The notes under the pieces: generated by a model | What the model was told of the DNA's origin: nothing | Database searches by the model: none | Seen by the model: only the letters and a program-made list of their open reading frames with translations | NCBI GenBank assembly: GCA_021613535.1 | Contig: CP075495.1 | Location: 4,278,001-4,342,000, forward strand | DNA: 64,000 nucleotides | Direction: 5' to 3' | From: Adineta vaga | Lineage: Eukaryota; Rotifera | In this document: positions 26,542 to 38,972 of the stretch, in pieces | How positions within the stretch are numbered: the stretch's first letter is position 1 | Layout of the letters: every line of letters begins with the position of its first letter | Position numbers and translations under genes: made by a program

Positions 26542-28437
26542 TCAAAAAATAGAACTTTTTAAACGAAAAAAAAAGTCGTTTTGATATACTTTTGTAACGA
26601 TTCGGGATGACTGATTTGATGTTTTCCGTTTAGTCCCCTTTTCTGTAGCGGAAATATTATTTGGATCAAAACAATGTTGACAATTTGGACAGCTGATTGT
26701 CTTAACTGAAATCGTCGTTGCTGGAACTAAAAATTAAAAAAACAAAGGGTTTATCTTTAAATAATAAAGAAACAATTATCTATACTTGATTTCGTATTTG
26801 ATACAGCTGATGATTTAGTTGGTATTTCAGTAATTACAGATGAAATAATCGTTGTTTCTGAATGAATATCAAACGAACCATCTGGTAATTTTGTACATAA
26901 TGTAAACGCTATATGTGATTTATCGAGTTGATGTTTGTTAATTAAATCTTTTGATGGTAATTTTTCATCACTGATAATATCTATATAAAAAAAACAAGAA
27001 TAGATTTGTATCTGAAAACAAACGTTCTTTTACTCTGTATAGAACCAACTGTATCGGAAAAAGGTTTTAATGGCTGAGCATCATAAAGTTGATCTAATTT
27101 TGATTTAATTAACACGAGCAGAAGTCTGAAAGAAATTAATTAGAACGATTGAATTCTTTGTCGAAGTATTTTAAAGTAAAAATTTACTTCATTGAATCAC
27201 ATCCTTCGGATATTTGAACAGGTAAATAAATCGGATTTTGATCAGGAACTTTTATATCATCATGATTCGTTTGAAATTTATATGGACTATAATAATGTTT
27301 GTGATCATCGGTCGCTATGGTAAGTAATGCAACACGAATATATTTATTTTTTAAATCACGACTATATCCGATTGGTATCTACAATGAAGATTTATCATTA
27401 CAATATTTGAAGTTCAATATTTTCGTACTTTTAACGTAACGAAATGATTTCCATGATCATCGGCAACATAACGTGGTCGACGAACATTACCATTCTGTGG
27501 AAAATAATCACTTTTATATCGTGCTCTATATGTTGTTTCTAATGGAAAATGAAGTTGTAATTGATTACGTGTGGAATCTGTTACTGCTACAGACTGCGAT
27601 AATAATATAGACTGATCCGATGGTCCTTTTGCTGCTAGAAAAATGACACAAATAAATTCTCTAAAATGATTTCAAATCTCTTTTTGTTTTTAGGACAAAC
27701 ATTTTTCAACATGTGAACGAAGAACGGGTAATACAGAATTACTTGTTTTAATCATTACTGAGCATTCTTCAGAACTTTGAATCACTAAAAATAAATTAAT
27801 CAAATCAATCGTAGAAATTTATATACATTTGAAATTTTACGTTTAGTCATATCATTCGACTCCGTTGAATTGAATGAATTACCATCATCATTAAAACAAC
27901 CGAACAAAGGATTCGTTACTGAAGAAAAATGAACGATTAATTCTTATCCAATCGTATATCTAATACTTACTAGAAAATGACTCCGTGTCTCTTAAACATT
28001 CAAGTAAATCATTAAACGATTGACTTGAATCCGATATCATATTGTAGTCTAAAGAAAAATTATACAGATGAATTTCATATTTTTCTACGGTATATTTATT
28101 AACCTGTCACATTAATTTCACGGAATGCATCCGCATTATCAAAATCATAGTGACCAGGTGAACCTATATGATATAAATATTAAATGATTTAATTAGAATT
28201 TGTTTTATTTATATACGAATTTCTGCACTTGGTAGTGACGCCTGTATGGAACCTTTGATAAAAGAAGAAAAAACAAATACGAATTCATAAATAATCAAAT
28301 AAATTAATGTGATACGTACAAATTGAAAAAAGGAAGTCGGAATTATCCATCGAAAGATAATTATTTTCAATATCTAAAATAAATTCTCCATGAAAATTTA
28401 TCTACAAAATACATTCATACTCACTCTGTTCTGCCAT
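26542..28437 (-). CDS. NF-kB-like gene C: Rel N-domain plus CPxC tail
   Basis: Start MAEQ at 28437 in a 13 nt first coding exon; many very short exons follow (for example NIENNYLSMDNSDF, RSPGHYDFDNADAF, DYNMISDSSQSFNDLL), all acidic. The Rel-like N-domain begins YRARYKSDYFPQNG and has NHFVTLKV and LDKSHIAFTLCTKL. The final exon has VKTISCPNCQHCF and a basic tail, stop at 26542. About 430 residues. No IPT, no ankyrins. The exon chain was read by phase continuity. The many microexons make the N-terminal structure the least certain part. Confidence 0.65.
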
Positions 28438-29074
28438 GCTTTAATTTCTATTAGAAAATAATGGAGTGAACAAAATCATGTCGTACACCACGATTAGTGG
28501 TGACGATTAACAAAAAAATAATTTATATATCTGAAGAAATCAAAAGAAGTAAGGTCAATTCAATTCACCACGCGCTGAATTTTTACTCCGCAATAAGATC
28601 ATATTGTATATATTTACAAATGGTACTTGTTTTTTTCTTACAGCATGCATTGAAAAAAAAACAGAACACATTCATTTTATTATGAGTGTTTCTTTTTTTC
28701 TCTTATTCTGTTCTTGGTTTTTTCCCACCAATACTCTTATCCTACTGTTCTTCGCTTGATTCTTCTTGTGTTTTTCTCTTTCTACAAGGTTATTTTGTTT
28801 TATGATATTCTCTATCTATGACTCAAATGTAACATTGACGTCACCATGTTGGCATTATAAAAGAAAAAGCGAATTACAAATCAAATCAAATATTGAGAAC
28901 GAAAAGAGATATATTTATGATTTATTTGAGGTGAAAATAAAAAAGAAATAAGACATATGATTGGAAATAAATAGTGAATGAAAAAAATACAAGAAGAAAA
29001 ATATGATGAGTAACGTGTACCTGATAAGATGAAGAATATACGCTACTGCGAATAAGGCCCTTCTGCAACGATAA
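28438..29074. other. Gene C promoter and gene D 3' flank
   Basis: About 640 bp. Open frames on + at 28497-28685 and 28766-28951 lack features. It holds the kB-like site at 28726-28736. No gene is visible. Confidence 0.45.
28726..28736 (-). promoter_or_regulatory. kB-like motif upstream of gene C
   Basis: The minus strand reads GGGAAAAAACC, the identical 11-mer found upstream of gene A, 289 bp before the gene C start codon. Function is inferred. Confidence 0.4.
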
Positions 29075-29267
29075 TTACGAACTATCGATGTACGATTTTT
29101 TGAATTGTTTTGTTTTCTGACTCGAAGTATGAGTAGTCTAAAATGAAATGAACTATTAATTATGAGTATAAAGTACTTTTGTATTATTCATTGATAGATA
29201 AAGTTTCTCATCTCTATCGAATGATACTTTCTTTTCTACTAATGTAAATATGAGTATACGTAAGAGC

Positions 29268-30812
29268 TTATACCGATGATCTAGTTTTCTTTAATGGACG
29301 AGTCATTGGCGTATTTATGCTGTCCACGTCTTCATCAGATTTCTGATCATTTGGCGAAACTTTTCGTTTGACATCTTTTATTGATGTTTTTTCTAAAAAA
29401 TGAGATATACTCATTGATATAGATTGATGTATATATATACATATATATCATTATTTTTCTGTACTTACGTTCACCAATAAGATTCGTTTCACATTTAATA
29501 TCTAAAATATGAAATGTATTCTCTTGTTTGACGGCTAATTGAAAGATAATTTTATAACAATTTAAATCATAATCATTGGTAAATTGTTTTCCTTTGGCTG
29601 TTTTACTAATACGTTCTTCATTGGGTATTGTATCTAAAGCGAAGAAAACAAAAGTGATATTTTAAGTAGAAATAATAGATATACATTTTTCTGTCATTCG
29701 TTCGTAGATTGATGTATCAAATGATGTTAAATTGAACGTATATTGATCAAATTTTTGACAAATAATAGATAAACGAGGAAATCTAATCCAGAAAAAGAAT
29801 TTTTGTTCGATTCAACATCATGTAAATTCTCATGATACTCACGATTTTTCACACATTTCAATATCTGATTGAGTTAATGGAACAAAAATGCTTCCATGAT
29901 CTAATTCAATGGCATCAGCTGTACGATATTTGATATCATTTACATGTACAAATGTTTTATGACTTGGATTGTTTGTTGAAGTTACCATAGTAATAACAAT
30001 ACCAAAGGTTGCATTTCTAATCATTGATGCAGCTGTTAAATCCGGTAACTATTTATAAAATTTAAGATAAAATCAAAGTGAGAAACTAAGTTTAGCACTA
30101 ACCTGAATAGTTACGGGATGCTTTTTCGAATCTGGTAAAAATCTTGCACCATCACTTGCATAACGTATACGTTGATCAGGTTTAGGTTGTTCCTTAACGA
30201 TCATCATACCATCTATAGTCACATCAACGTCGAGTTTTGTTGTTGTTTCATTATTATGATTAGACGATATAATCTAATATAACATAAAAAAGTATTTTTT
30301 TTGTGAGATGATAGATAACGTACTATTTCTTCTTGTAAAGTATAATTCAAATTCTGACTGAATTCATTTTCTACTAAATGTTGATTCGTCATAATATCAT
30401 CATTTTCTATTCATACATTTATGATAATATTCAAAATCAACTTTAGATATATCAGAACTGATTTACCTAGGATAGAATCTAATTCTAAAGAAATGAGAAA
30501 ATATTTCATTGAAAATACTTAATTCAAAACATACGTGAATGTGTATTCAGAGATTCTTCGAATATCAATGGTATATCGAAACTGAGATCAGTCAATATAT
30601 TTGATTCGAGACCTTGATAATTTTCATCAACAAATTGTGTAAAGTTATTCGACATATCTTCCTCTTGAAGTAATTCTTTTGTATAGAATAGAAAATCGCC
30701 ATCTGTATTTATTTGATCGACTAGAATTCATGAGAAGTAAAAATTCAGAATAACCTTGAATTTATATTCATTTTAATCTTTTTAACATACATGCATCCAT
30801 TTCTGACAACAT
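29268..30812 (-). CDS. NF-kB-like gene D: Rel N-domain only
   Basis: Start MLSEMDA at 30812. An acidic N-terminal region (~120 residues over four exons, with DGDFLFYTKELLQEED) precedes the Rel-like domain: EQPKPDQRIRYASDGARFL (the RxRYxSDG loop aligns with RFRYVCEG), then HPVTIQL, IRNATFGIVITMVTS, DHGSIFVPLTQSDIE, and a C-terminal part with KGKQFTNDY and YKIIFQLAVKQEN. It stops in frame at 29268 after KKTRSSV. A GT at the last codons (TCG|GTATAAG) and a downstream acceptor would instead add an exon ending at 29075. The paralogue F uses the equivalent splice, so the C-terminus is uncertain. No IPT, no CPxC motif, no ankyrins. About 400 residues. Role unknown; probably a DNA-binding or modulatory Rel relative. 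Confidence 0.65.
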
Positions 30813-31377
30813 CGTATTTATTCTTATGTAGAGATAGAAATGATTTGAGCTGCTGTTTAATTCGCTTTTCGATTGTAAAATGATTGCTCAGAAAGCAGCT
30901 GTTTGTATACATTTTCATTTTTACCCAGTTTGTGTAAAAAGTTTGTGATGCGAGTGACTAACGGATGAAAATTGTTGTTCTATGAGTCAAGAAGAAAAAA
31001 ACTATTGGTGATAAGAAGAAAGTAATCACAAAGCAAGTACATACGAATAGATGACGACAGTTTGTCGAGAGAAGAAAGAGTATTTTTTCTATTGATAAAC
31101 TATAACTATACATGGAGACGTTGTTCTCTTCTTCAAATAACTTTCTTCTCAACATGGGAAAAATTGTTGATGTACTGAAAGACTCTGTAAATAGACTTGT
31201 CCTTTTATTTTCATGAATAAATAAAAAGAAAAAGAAAAACTAATTCAAATGAAAACTGTATGCGGATGAGGGCCTTAGCAAGAATGAATTAGTTTGACTT
31301 CATTCATAGCTGATCCTTTGAATCATAGCCTCTTGATTATTATTTAAAAAAGAAAACTAAGTAACAATCATGAAAAT
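30813..31377. other. Gene D promoter and gene E 3' flank
   Basis: About 565 bp, AT-rich. GGGAAAAATTG at about 31147-31157 (+) and TGGGTAAAAATG on the minus strand near 30916-30927 weakly resemble the kB-like motifs. The 65-codon frame at 30958-31155 is not supported. Confidence 0.4.
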
Positions 31378-33016
31378 TTAGTTGTCTGAAACAACATGTG
31401 TTCGGCAGGAAACACCGGTTGTAGACCATCGATCATTTTGTTTAATCATTAATTCACAAGCAATTTGATATTGATCGGTGTGATATTCACGATCGAATTG
31501 TTTTGCTTTTTTCATTTTGGATAGCTTGTGTTCATTTGGAATTGTGTCTGAAAAAGAATACGTATCATTGTTAATATATAGCAATAGAAATAATTGAAAA
31601 ACATACATTGATAAGCATGATCAACGCCAATTAGAGTATCATACGGTGTTAGTTCATAGACGTAATTATTGAGCAATGCTTTAATAATAGATAAATGTCG
31701 AAATCTAAATTCATTAGAATAGATAATTTATAGTTTATATCTTTTTTCTCCTACATTTTTCTTCGATTACGAATATCTTCTTCTGTCAATGGGATACGGA
31801 AAGAATGTAGTCCATTTTGTACAGCATCTTGTCCATTGTAAGATATTTCGTGTTGATGAACATAGACTTTGTGTTGAGGATTGGAATGTGTCGTTAATAT
31901 TGTACATTCAATCCAAAATGATTGATTCGATTTTGTCAAACAGTCTGTTAAAACCGGTAACTGAAACGAAAAAGAAGAAAATAGTTGGAAATAAAAGTAA
32001 TTTCGATAAATACTAACCTCAATTGTCATCGGACGTTTTCGCGATTCTTCTAAATAACGAATTCCATCAGAACGATAACGAAAGCGATGACTAGCTTTCG
32101 GCTGTCGATGCATTCGCATAATTGGATCACCATTACGATGCATTGCTTCGATGATCGCTGCAAGATCAACAGTTTCAGAAAACTGATTCACCGAACTTTG
32201 TAACTACAACAGAAAATTTATCCATCGTTTCTATTCCGAAATAGAAAAAGATCGCAGTCATTTAGTTTACATAATTAGCAATTGTTGTAATCGCTTGTAG
32301 ATGATCATTGTCTGTAGTTGCATTGTCAATTGCTTGTATGTCTATAAAAAAAAATTCTATTCTATTCAATCCGACGTGATCACAAACCTGTTGTTGATTG
32401 TAGAAAATCTTCTTCTAGATTTGTCGATGATGCTGGTAATTCTAAAATGATTCGTACGTGCAGTGAAAGAAAAGCATCGTGACTATCTCATCAGCCATGA
32501 ATATTTCCACTGACAATAGCATAAAGAAGGGGCAACTGATTTTAATTTTTCGAACAAAAAAAGAAAAAAATTGATTCGCCATTCAAGTACGTACCTAGTT
32601 CTTTAGCCATTGAGAATAAGTCCGATAAAACAGATGTATCTACACAAATTGATTATTAAATTGAAATTTAATTTCGAAAAATATCTACCATCTAGTTTTT
32701 GATAGTCGATCGTGGGTATTGATGGACTCGGCGAATTTTTCGTTGGTAATGTTGCAGGATTTGACATTCCAAGTTCTATGAAGATTCTATTACTTAATTT
32801 AGAATAGATTGCAATACTGATATTTACCTGTACTAAATAGTAATTGATCAATAGCACCATGAGAAGTATCGAATAAAAACAGATCTTTATCCTCAAGCAC
32901 CATATTTGAATTGTTTGATAGTTCATATTCCCAAGCTAAACACAAAAACAAGATAAATCACATAGAAAACAATTGGATAAATAGAGAAGCTCACGTTCAA
33001 ACTGTTCCAAATCCAT
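31378..33016 (-). CDS. NF-kB-like gene E: Rel N-domain only
   Basis: Start MDLEQFE at 33016, stop at 31378 after RTHVVSDN, roughly 400 residues in ~9 exons. The acidic N-terminal region includes LEDKDLFLFDTSHG. The Rel-like domain starts QPKASHRFRYRSDGIRYL (the RFRY core is kept) and continues RPMTIEL, QSFWIECTILTTHSN, HSFRIPLTEEDI, FRHLSIIKALLNNYVYELTP and YQIACELMIKQND. Same architecture as D and F. It lacks the CPxC motif, IPT and ankyrins, and ends soon after the last predicted strand. Confidence 0.68.
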
Positions 33017-33459
33017 ATTAGTTGTGTTTATATGTAATAATTATAATCTAAAACAGAATCGAAATGTTTTTCATGAATTATGTATAATATACGATGGATC
33101 AAGATGAAAATATTCTTATGAGTGTCAGTTGAGTAACATTAAGAATCTTAGAATAAAATTCACAGTAACTGCATTCCTACTTATCAAGCTCAGGTAGGAA
33201 GTAAAGAATGTAAAAGAATGAAATCCAGTTAAAAACATCGTTTGTAGATAGATGTCTCCTTTTCCATACAAAAATTCTTATTTTATCGATGACAAACTCA
33301 TCAGATCCATCTAATTTGTATAGCGCTTTAGAAATAATCGAATAGATTAACATTTGAAGAATGGTTAAAATCATGGTTATTATTAAGAGAAAAAAAATCT
33401 GCTTCGCTTGAAGTGAAGAACAAACGAGACGTGAATAAGTTTTATTTATCGAAATTTCA
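33017..33459. other. Gene E promoter / gene F 3' flank
   Basis: About 440 bp. No gene, repeat or kB-like site recognised. The 65-codon frame at 33177-33374 has no support. Confidence 0.4.
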
Positions 33460-35129
33460 TTATTTTGATTGAGTTCGAATTATCTAGAAAACAAAATGTT
33501 TTGAAGAAAATATATTATGTTAAACGAAAGAAATAAAAGAACCTGCTTACCGGAAGGCTCGTTGATAATGAGGAGGATTTTTTGATTTTCTTAGTTGATT
33601 TTTGACGTGGTCTTTCATATTCTTCATCAGTATCATCAAAATTATCTGTTGTGACTGATCGTTTCAATGATGTCTTTGGACTGGTTTGATTTTCTTCTAA
33701 AATAAAAAAAATATCAAATCAATTTTATAACAAAAAGTAACTTATGGTTTGAGCTACTAACTTTCATCCATAAGATTTGTTTCACAGGCTATATTGGTAG
33801 GATACCAAGTGTTACCTTGCTTAATCAGTAATTGACAAGCGATTCGGCTTGATTTTAGATGATATATATCACGAAACGCTTTTGCTTTAGCCACTATACC
33901 TTTCGCATTTTTATTCTCATCTAATAAAACTTCAAAGTCGCAATGTATTCAATTGTTATTTAGAAGACAAATTACATACAAGCTTCAGATTGATTACTTG
34001 TTGACAATGGATCATATGGTTTTAATTCGAATTTGTATGCATCCAATTTTGATTTTATGATAGATATACGAGCCAGTCTAAAAATAATTGTGCAAGTCAA
34101 TGAATGAAAGAAAGAAACGAAGTCCTACTGCTTGTATCCTGCTTGTATATCTGCTGGCGCTAACGGAATACGTACAAATCCATGATCACATTCAGGTAAA
34201 TCATCTGCATGATATTCTAGTTTATCTATATGGATATATGCTTTGCCTGTCGGATTATTATTTGATGTTATCAAAATTAATTGCAGCCAAAATGATTGGT
34301 TCAAATTCATTTGACAGTTTCTTAAATTTGGCAACTATAAAAAATGAACTAAAATTGATTGACAATATTCTGTAAGATCATACTTTGATGGACATAGGTT
34401 TTGATCGCGATTTTTCAATGTGACGTTTACCATCACTTTGATAACGTCGACGAATGTCTGTTGGCGGTTGTATCTCCACAGACATAATTCGATCCTGAAC
34501 ACTTCTATCTAGTTTTTGTACATCAAGTTTATCCAACTCTTCTACGATCCATTCATTTGACATATCGCATGACTTCAAAGAGAAATTCCCACTAAGTTTC
34601 ATCAAAAAAAAAATATCAAGTGAAGTACGAACTGGATTTTCAAAAGCGAATTTATCATCATCCAGCATTTCATTAACTTTACTTTCCACATCTAAAAACA
34701 AACATTTTACATTGTTCAGAATATTATGACATAAGAATTTCAACTGACCATATGGAATTATAATGCTTTCTTCACTACAATTGGATTCTATATAGAAGGG
34801 AGAATAAAATAAGGTACGCAAAAATCTATAATAGATATACCCTCGTTATAGAATGGTAAAGATGATACCACCGATCGCTCGTCACAAATATCTGTTACTT
34901 TAAAAAATATTGAATTTAATAAAAAACTATATTGATGAAAAAATGAAATTATTTACTTTTGCTGAATGAAAATCCACTCTTGAGATGTTGAGTAATACTG
35001 TGTAAGTCCTGGGCCGATTTTAAATTAATATCATTATTGTCATTATTGTTTTCTTCTAAAAAACAGGATATTATACGAAATAATAGAAATTTATAAGTCG
35101 AATTTACCATTCCATGGTTGAGAAGCCAT
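33460..35129 (-). CDS. NF-kB-like gene F: Rel N-domain only
   Basis: Start MASQPWN at 35129; stop at 33460 after a last short exon IIRTQSK joined in frame to the Lys/Ser-rich KKIKKSSSLSTSLP tail. The N-terminal region is acidic and spread over several short exons. The Rel-like domain starts PPTDIRRRYQSDGKRHIEK, then KPMSIKV, LNQSFWLQLILITSNNN, DHGFVRIPLAPADIQ, ARISIIKSKLDAYKFELKP and SRIACQLLIKQGN. About 410 residues. It is the closest relative of D and E. The basic KSTKKIKK stretch may be a nuclear localisation signal. Function unknown. Confidence 0.66.
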
Positions 35130-36845
35130 GTATTCACAAATCTGAAATCTTTATTTTTTTGCAATTCTGAGCAAACTTGTATACGACAAAACTGAAATTG
35201 CAACAAGGAAACTTTGGTTTTTCATCTAAAAAGAAATGAAAAAATCTGATTGGCGAATAATAATCTCATATTCTTGTTTGACGGGCGTTTGAAAATAGGT
35301 GTCTCAATTTCTCGAAAAATAATATTTGATCGGAAACTTGTTATCTTTTCCAACTTGATTTTGATATTATAACCAAACAATTGGATTTATCAAGATGAAC
35401 GAGAAAGGAAATTGTGAGTTTTTCCAGTTGGAAAATTCCAGCTGGAATAAAAAAACATTTACCACATAGTACACAACAATGACTCATGTCTTTGAAACGT
35501 CATTTCTATATATATTTTTCTTTTTTTTTCCTTTTCTACTTAGTTATTGTGATTTGTAACAAATTCAATCCTGTTAATGAATAAATATGTAAGTTATAAA
35601 ACCCACTTGAAATTTCTATGAGAGATTAAGTATATCTAGAAGCGAATCGTTGACTTATGAATCTAATAATTATAATGTATTCATTCGATGAAAAGATTGA
35701 TACGAAATTTTGATCCTTTCGGCTATATCAATCTCGTACTTATATAATGGATATTAGAATATTTTGTTTAAAATAAATTCATGACAAACGCAGAGAAAAA
35801 TGTTATAGACAGAATGCATCGATCTCGTGATTTCTTCTAAAATCGATTGAATTTATTGATACTTTCATCAATAATTTGGTTCTTCATTCTCATTCAGAAC
35901 CGACCTTGAAATTTGCAGAATAAATTTCAAAACCATGAATACTGAGAAAGTAACCACATGGGAAAATAATTTTTTCAAATAAAATTCATTTTTGTCCATA
36001 GAAAATACCAACACGTCCTTTCGAAACTTTCTGAAAATATTCAAAGTAATTTCCATACTTTATTAAGGTTGAAAAATCTTTCAACACATATGTCAATTAT
36101 CGATCAACAATGTTTTCGAGAGAAAGAAAAACGGTAAAATCCATGATTATTAATGCATATAGGTTTTTTCAAAAAAGAACATATTACATTAGAAAGAAAA
36201 TTTTTTTTATAAATTATTGAATCATGCTTTCAATTGTTAAATGCGGTTTTTTGAAATCATGCTCATAATAGAAAATTTTTCTTCCATTTTACACTTGTTG
36301 TCTACTTCAGACAGATTCTATTGACATTTAGATAGGCAGAAAAACAATCAACATCATAATAACCTATGAAAAAAAACCAGACATTCCTCAAATAATGACT
36401 CAACATAAATACATCGTATTTTTTATTTTGATTTACAACTGCACTCAGTAGAGAACATTTTCGTTGTGTTGATGGTCATTGATGAATATTAGAACTGAAC
36501 GTATATCTTTACATTGATCATTTCGATTTGAATTGAGAAAAAATCAATTCTATTCATTACCGTTAGTCAGTACGAAATGAAAAAAATGATGACTTATGTC
36601 ACGTTTACTTTCTTTTTGCATATATTTACTATTCAAGGTCATCGAAGAACTAGTAAAATAATAGGCGTTCTCTATTGATCATTACGAAGAAGAAAGACAT
36701 TTGTTTATTTATTCATACGAATAAAATAGAAAGAATATTTTGTACTCAATACAAAAAGATTTGAACACATTTTTCATTCCATTAGCTCTTTATTTGATTA
36801 AAAAAATATCGATACAAATAATTTTGAGTAAAATATTCCTAGTCT
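35130..36845. other. Intergenic interval between gene F and gene G
   Basis: About 1.7 kb. The 62-codon frame at 35868-36056 is not supported. A palindromic block around 35425-35445 with a kB-like core is listed separately. No decayed Rel exon could be recognised here by eye. Confidence 0.45.
35424..35445. promoter_or_regulatory. Palindrome with kB-like core upstream of gene F
   Basis: CCAGTTGG and CCAGCTGG flank an AAAATT centre, so that GGAAAATTCC (35430-35439) fits the general GGRRNNYYCC kB consensus. It lies ~300 bp before the gene F start. The flanking CAGCTG is also an E-box. Function is inferred. Confidence 0.4.
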
Positions 36846-38972
36846 TCACATGAATCTATTCGTTGTTATTAATATCTGCTGAGATAATAGATTAGCACAT
36901 AGTGTATTATAATGATTTTCTGCTACTTGTTTTGCTGTTTGTTTATCATTATTCAATTGTTCAATGAGAAAATGTTTTGCTTCAGTATCCAATTTTGTCA
37001 AAATATCTTCCAGTGTCTTTTTCGCTTGATCATGGGTTATTTGAGCAAGTATATGAAAAATATTATTGCCTAATGTATCAGTTTGTTTGATAAGTTCTGG
37101 TCGTTTTTGTAAGATTCTTTCGATTAATTTCGTACGATTAAATTTTGCTGCAAGTATCAATGGTGTTTCTCCCTGAAAATTCATTTGTTCAAGATAACTA
37201 TTTGTATTCTCAATAAGTTGTAAGGCAAGATCGATATTTCCTTGTCTTATAGCATTATCTAATACCAAAATTTTATCTTCAAATTGACTTGTTGATATAG
37301 TTTCAACATTTCTTTCGGTCTGATTTGATGATAAATTAAAAAAATGAATTTGATCGTCTTCATCATCTTGAAAACTAGTCAGTGATCGTTTTTTCGTAGT
37401 TGATAGTGAAAGATTTACAGATGTTAAGTCCGAATTGCAAACAAGACATGTATCTACTGAATACAAGAAGAAGAAGAAGCATAGTTTAGTATAAGATAAA
37501 TCAGTACAAACATGATAGATAAGTAAATTGAACTCGAATAAGTTCTTTATCATTTAGAGTAATAACAATTGGTATAGAGAATCTTGGATGATTTCTTGTT
37601 AATTGTACTGGACATGGTGGTGTTGAGAAGGAGATAGTTTTTTCATCAACATAATCTCGATGAATCGATGCTTTTGGATCAAATGTATGATGTTCGAAAC
37701 GAATATTCAATTCTAAAAGAAAATATAATAAAGAAAAATGTTCATATATGTAGTAGATATAGGGTTCAATCTTATTTTCTGATATAAAGAACATTATATA
37801 TTTTAAGTGCATACTCAAAAATAAGATTGCTTTTTACGATTTTAGACATCGTTATTCATACATTTACTTAATTTTACGCTCTAACATTAAATACAAAGTC
37901 CTTCTGTTATAGATACGTTTTCATACTTTCTATCTTTATGATTTGTTATGTCATATAGATAAGACAACTCAACTACCAGACGACGAGATATATGAAATAA
38001 AATATTTTTAACCTCGATAGATTTTTGTATATTTTCATCATTTCATTACAGAAATTAAAATTGAAAAATGAATTACTTTTTCGTTTATCAAGTTGTGGAA
38101 TAAACATTAATATTTCATCACCACCTTTACAATCTCCTATTTGAGGTGCATATCGAAAACATGTATCATTGTCATTTGATGGTGTTGTCGTGCCAGTTAT
38201 GACTTGTGAAGAAACTGTTGAAACATAATATGTCACTGGTAATTCAGTTTGACGTTCGATTTCAAAAGCAGCTAATGAAAAAACGAGTTGAGATTGGTAT
38301 AATTGATAATATTCAATCGTTTTTCTAGCATCTGATAAATCGATTCCAGTCGGTCGATGATATTCTTCTTTGAAATATTGAAAAGAGAAACATTTCAATA
38401 TCAAACATACGAAAGGAATATTCTGTTTTACCAGCATTGAGAATTCTCAATGGTCCATGATCTTTTAATTCACGATGAGTTAACTTTTGTAGACAAAAAT
38501 GAAAACTGAAAAAAAAAGTAATTCCTCAATTAAACTTTTATTCAATTGAAAATTCCAACCTTTTTCGACCAGTTTGAAGTTCGATATCTGATATAGGAAA
38601 ATATAATGAATTGGTAATTTTATGACGAATAACATCATCTTCTTCTGTAGCGAGTATATATGGATGTACACAAATTAAATTAACCCGTTCATTAGGTACA
38701 GTAACAAGTCCCAAACGAATATAATAACGTCGTATATTTACAAGCCATTCTTTTGGAATCTATATATAGGAATTGAAAAAAAAATAAAAGATAAATTCTT
38801 ATTTGCTTCTGCTTACCTCGACTGTTGGATACACAGTATTATGTGTATTCGTTTCTCCATGAATAAAACGTTGAGCTCGATTTTGTTGACGATTGATTTC
38901 ACGTATATATCGTTCTCGGTAGAATGCTTTCGGCTGTACCAAGATCCGAAGTCGTGGCATTGGTTCTGCCAT
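36846..38972 (-). CDS. Relish/p105-like NF-kB gene G: Rel N-domain, IPT, Cys motif, ankyrins
   Basis: Start MAEPMPRLRILVQ at 38972, stop at 36846, about 550 residues. It lacks the acidic N-terminal extension of its relatives. The Rel N-domain starts FYRERYIREINRQQ, with VYPTVEI and SQLVFSLAAFEI to YYVSTVSSQVITG. The IPT part has IGDCKGGDEILMFIPQLDKR, matching the SCSVxGGDEIYLLC-type strand of NF-kB, then KTISFSTPPCP and IPIVITLNDKELIRVQFTYL. A CLVCNSDL motif follows. The C-terminal ~150 residues hold about three ankyrin repeats (GETPLILAAKFNRTKLIERI, GNNIFHILAQ). This is the layout of an NF-kB precursor that inhibits itself through ankyrins. The glutamate of the DNA-contact loop is shifted and the cysteine is missing. 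Confidence 0.82.
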
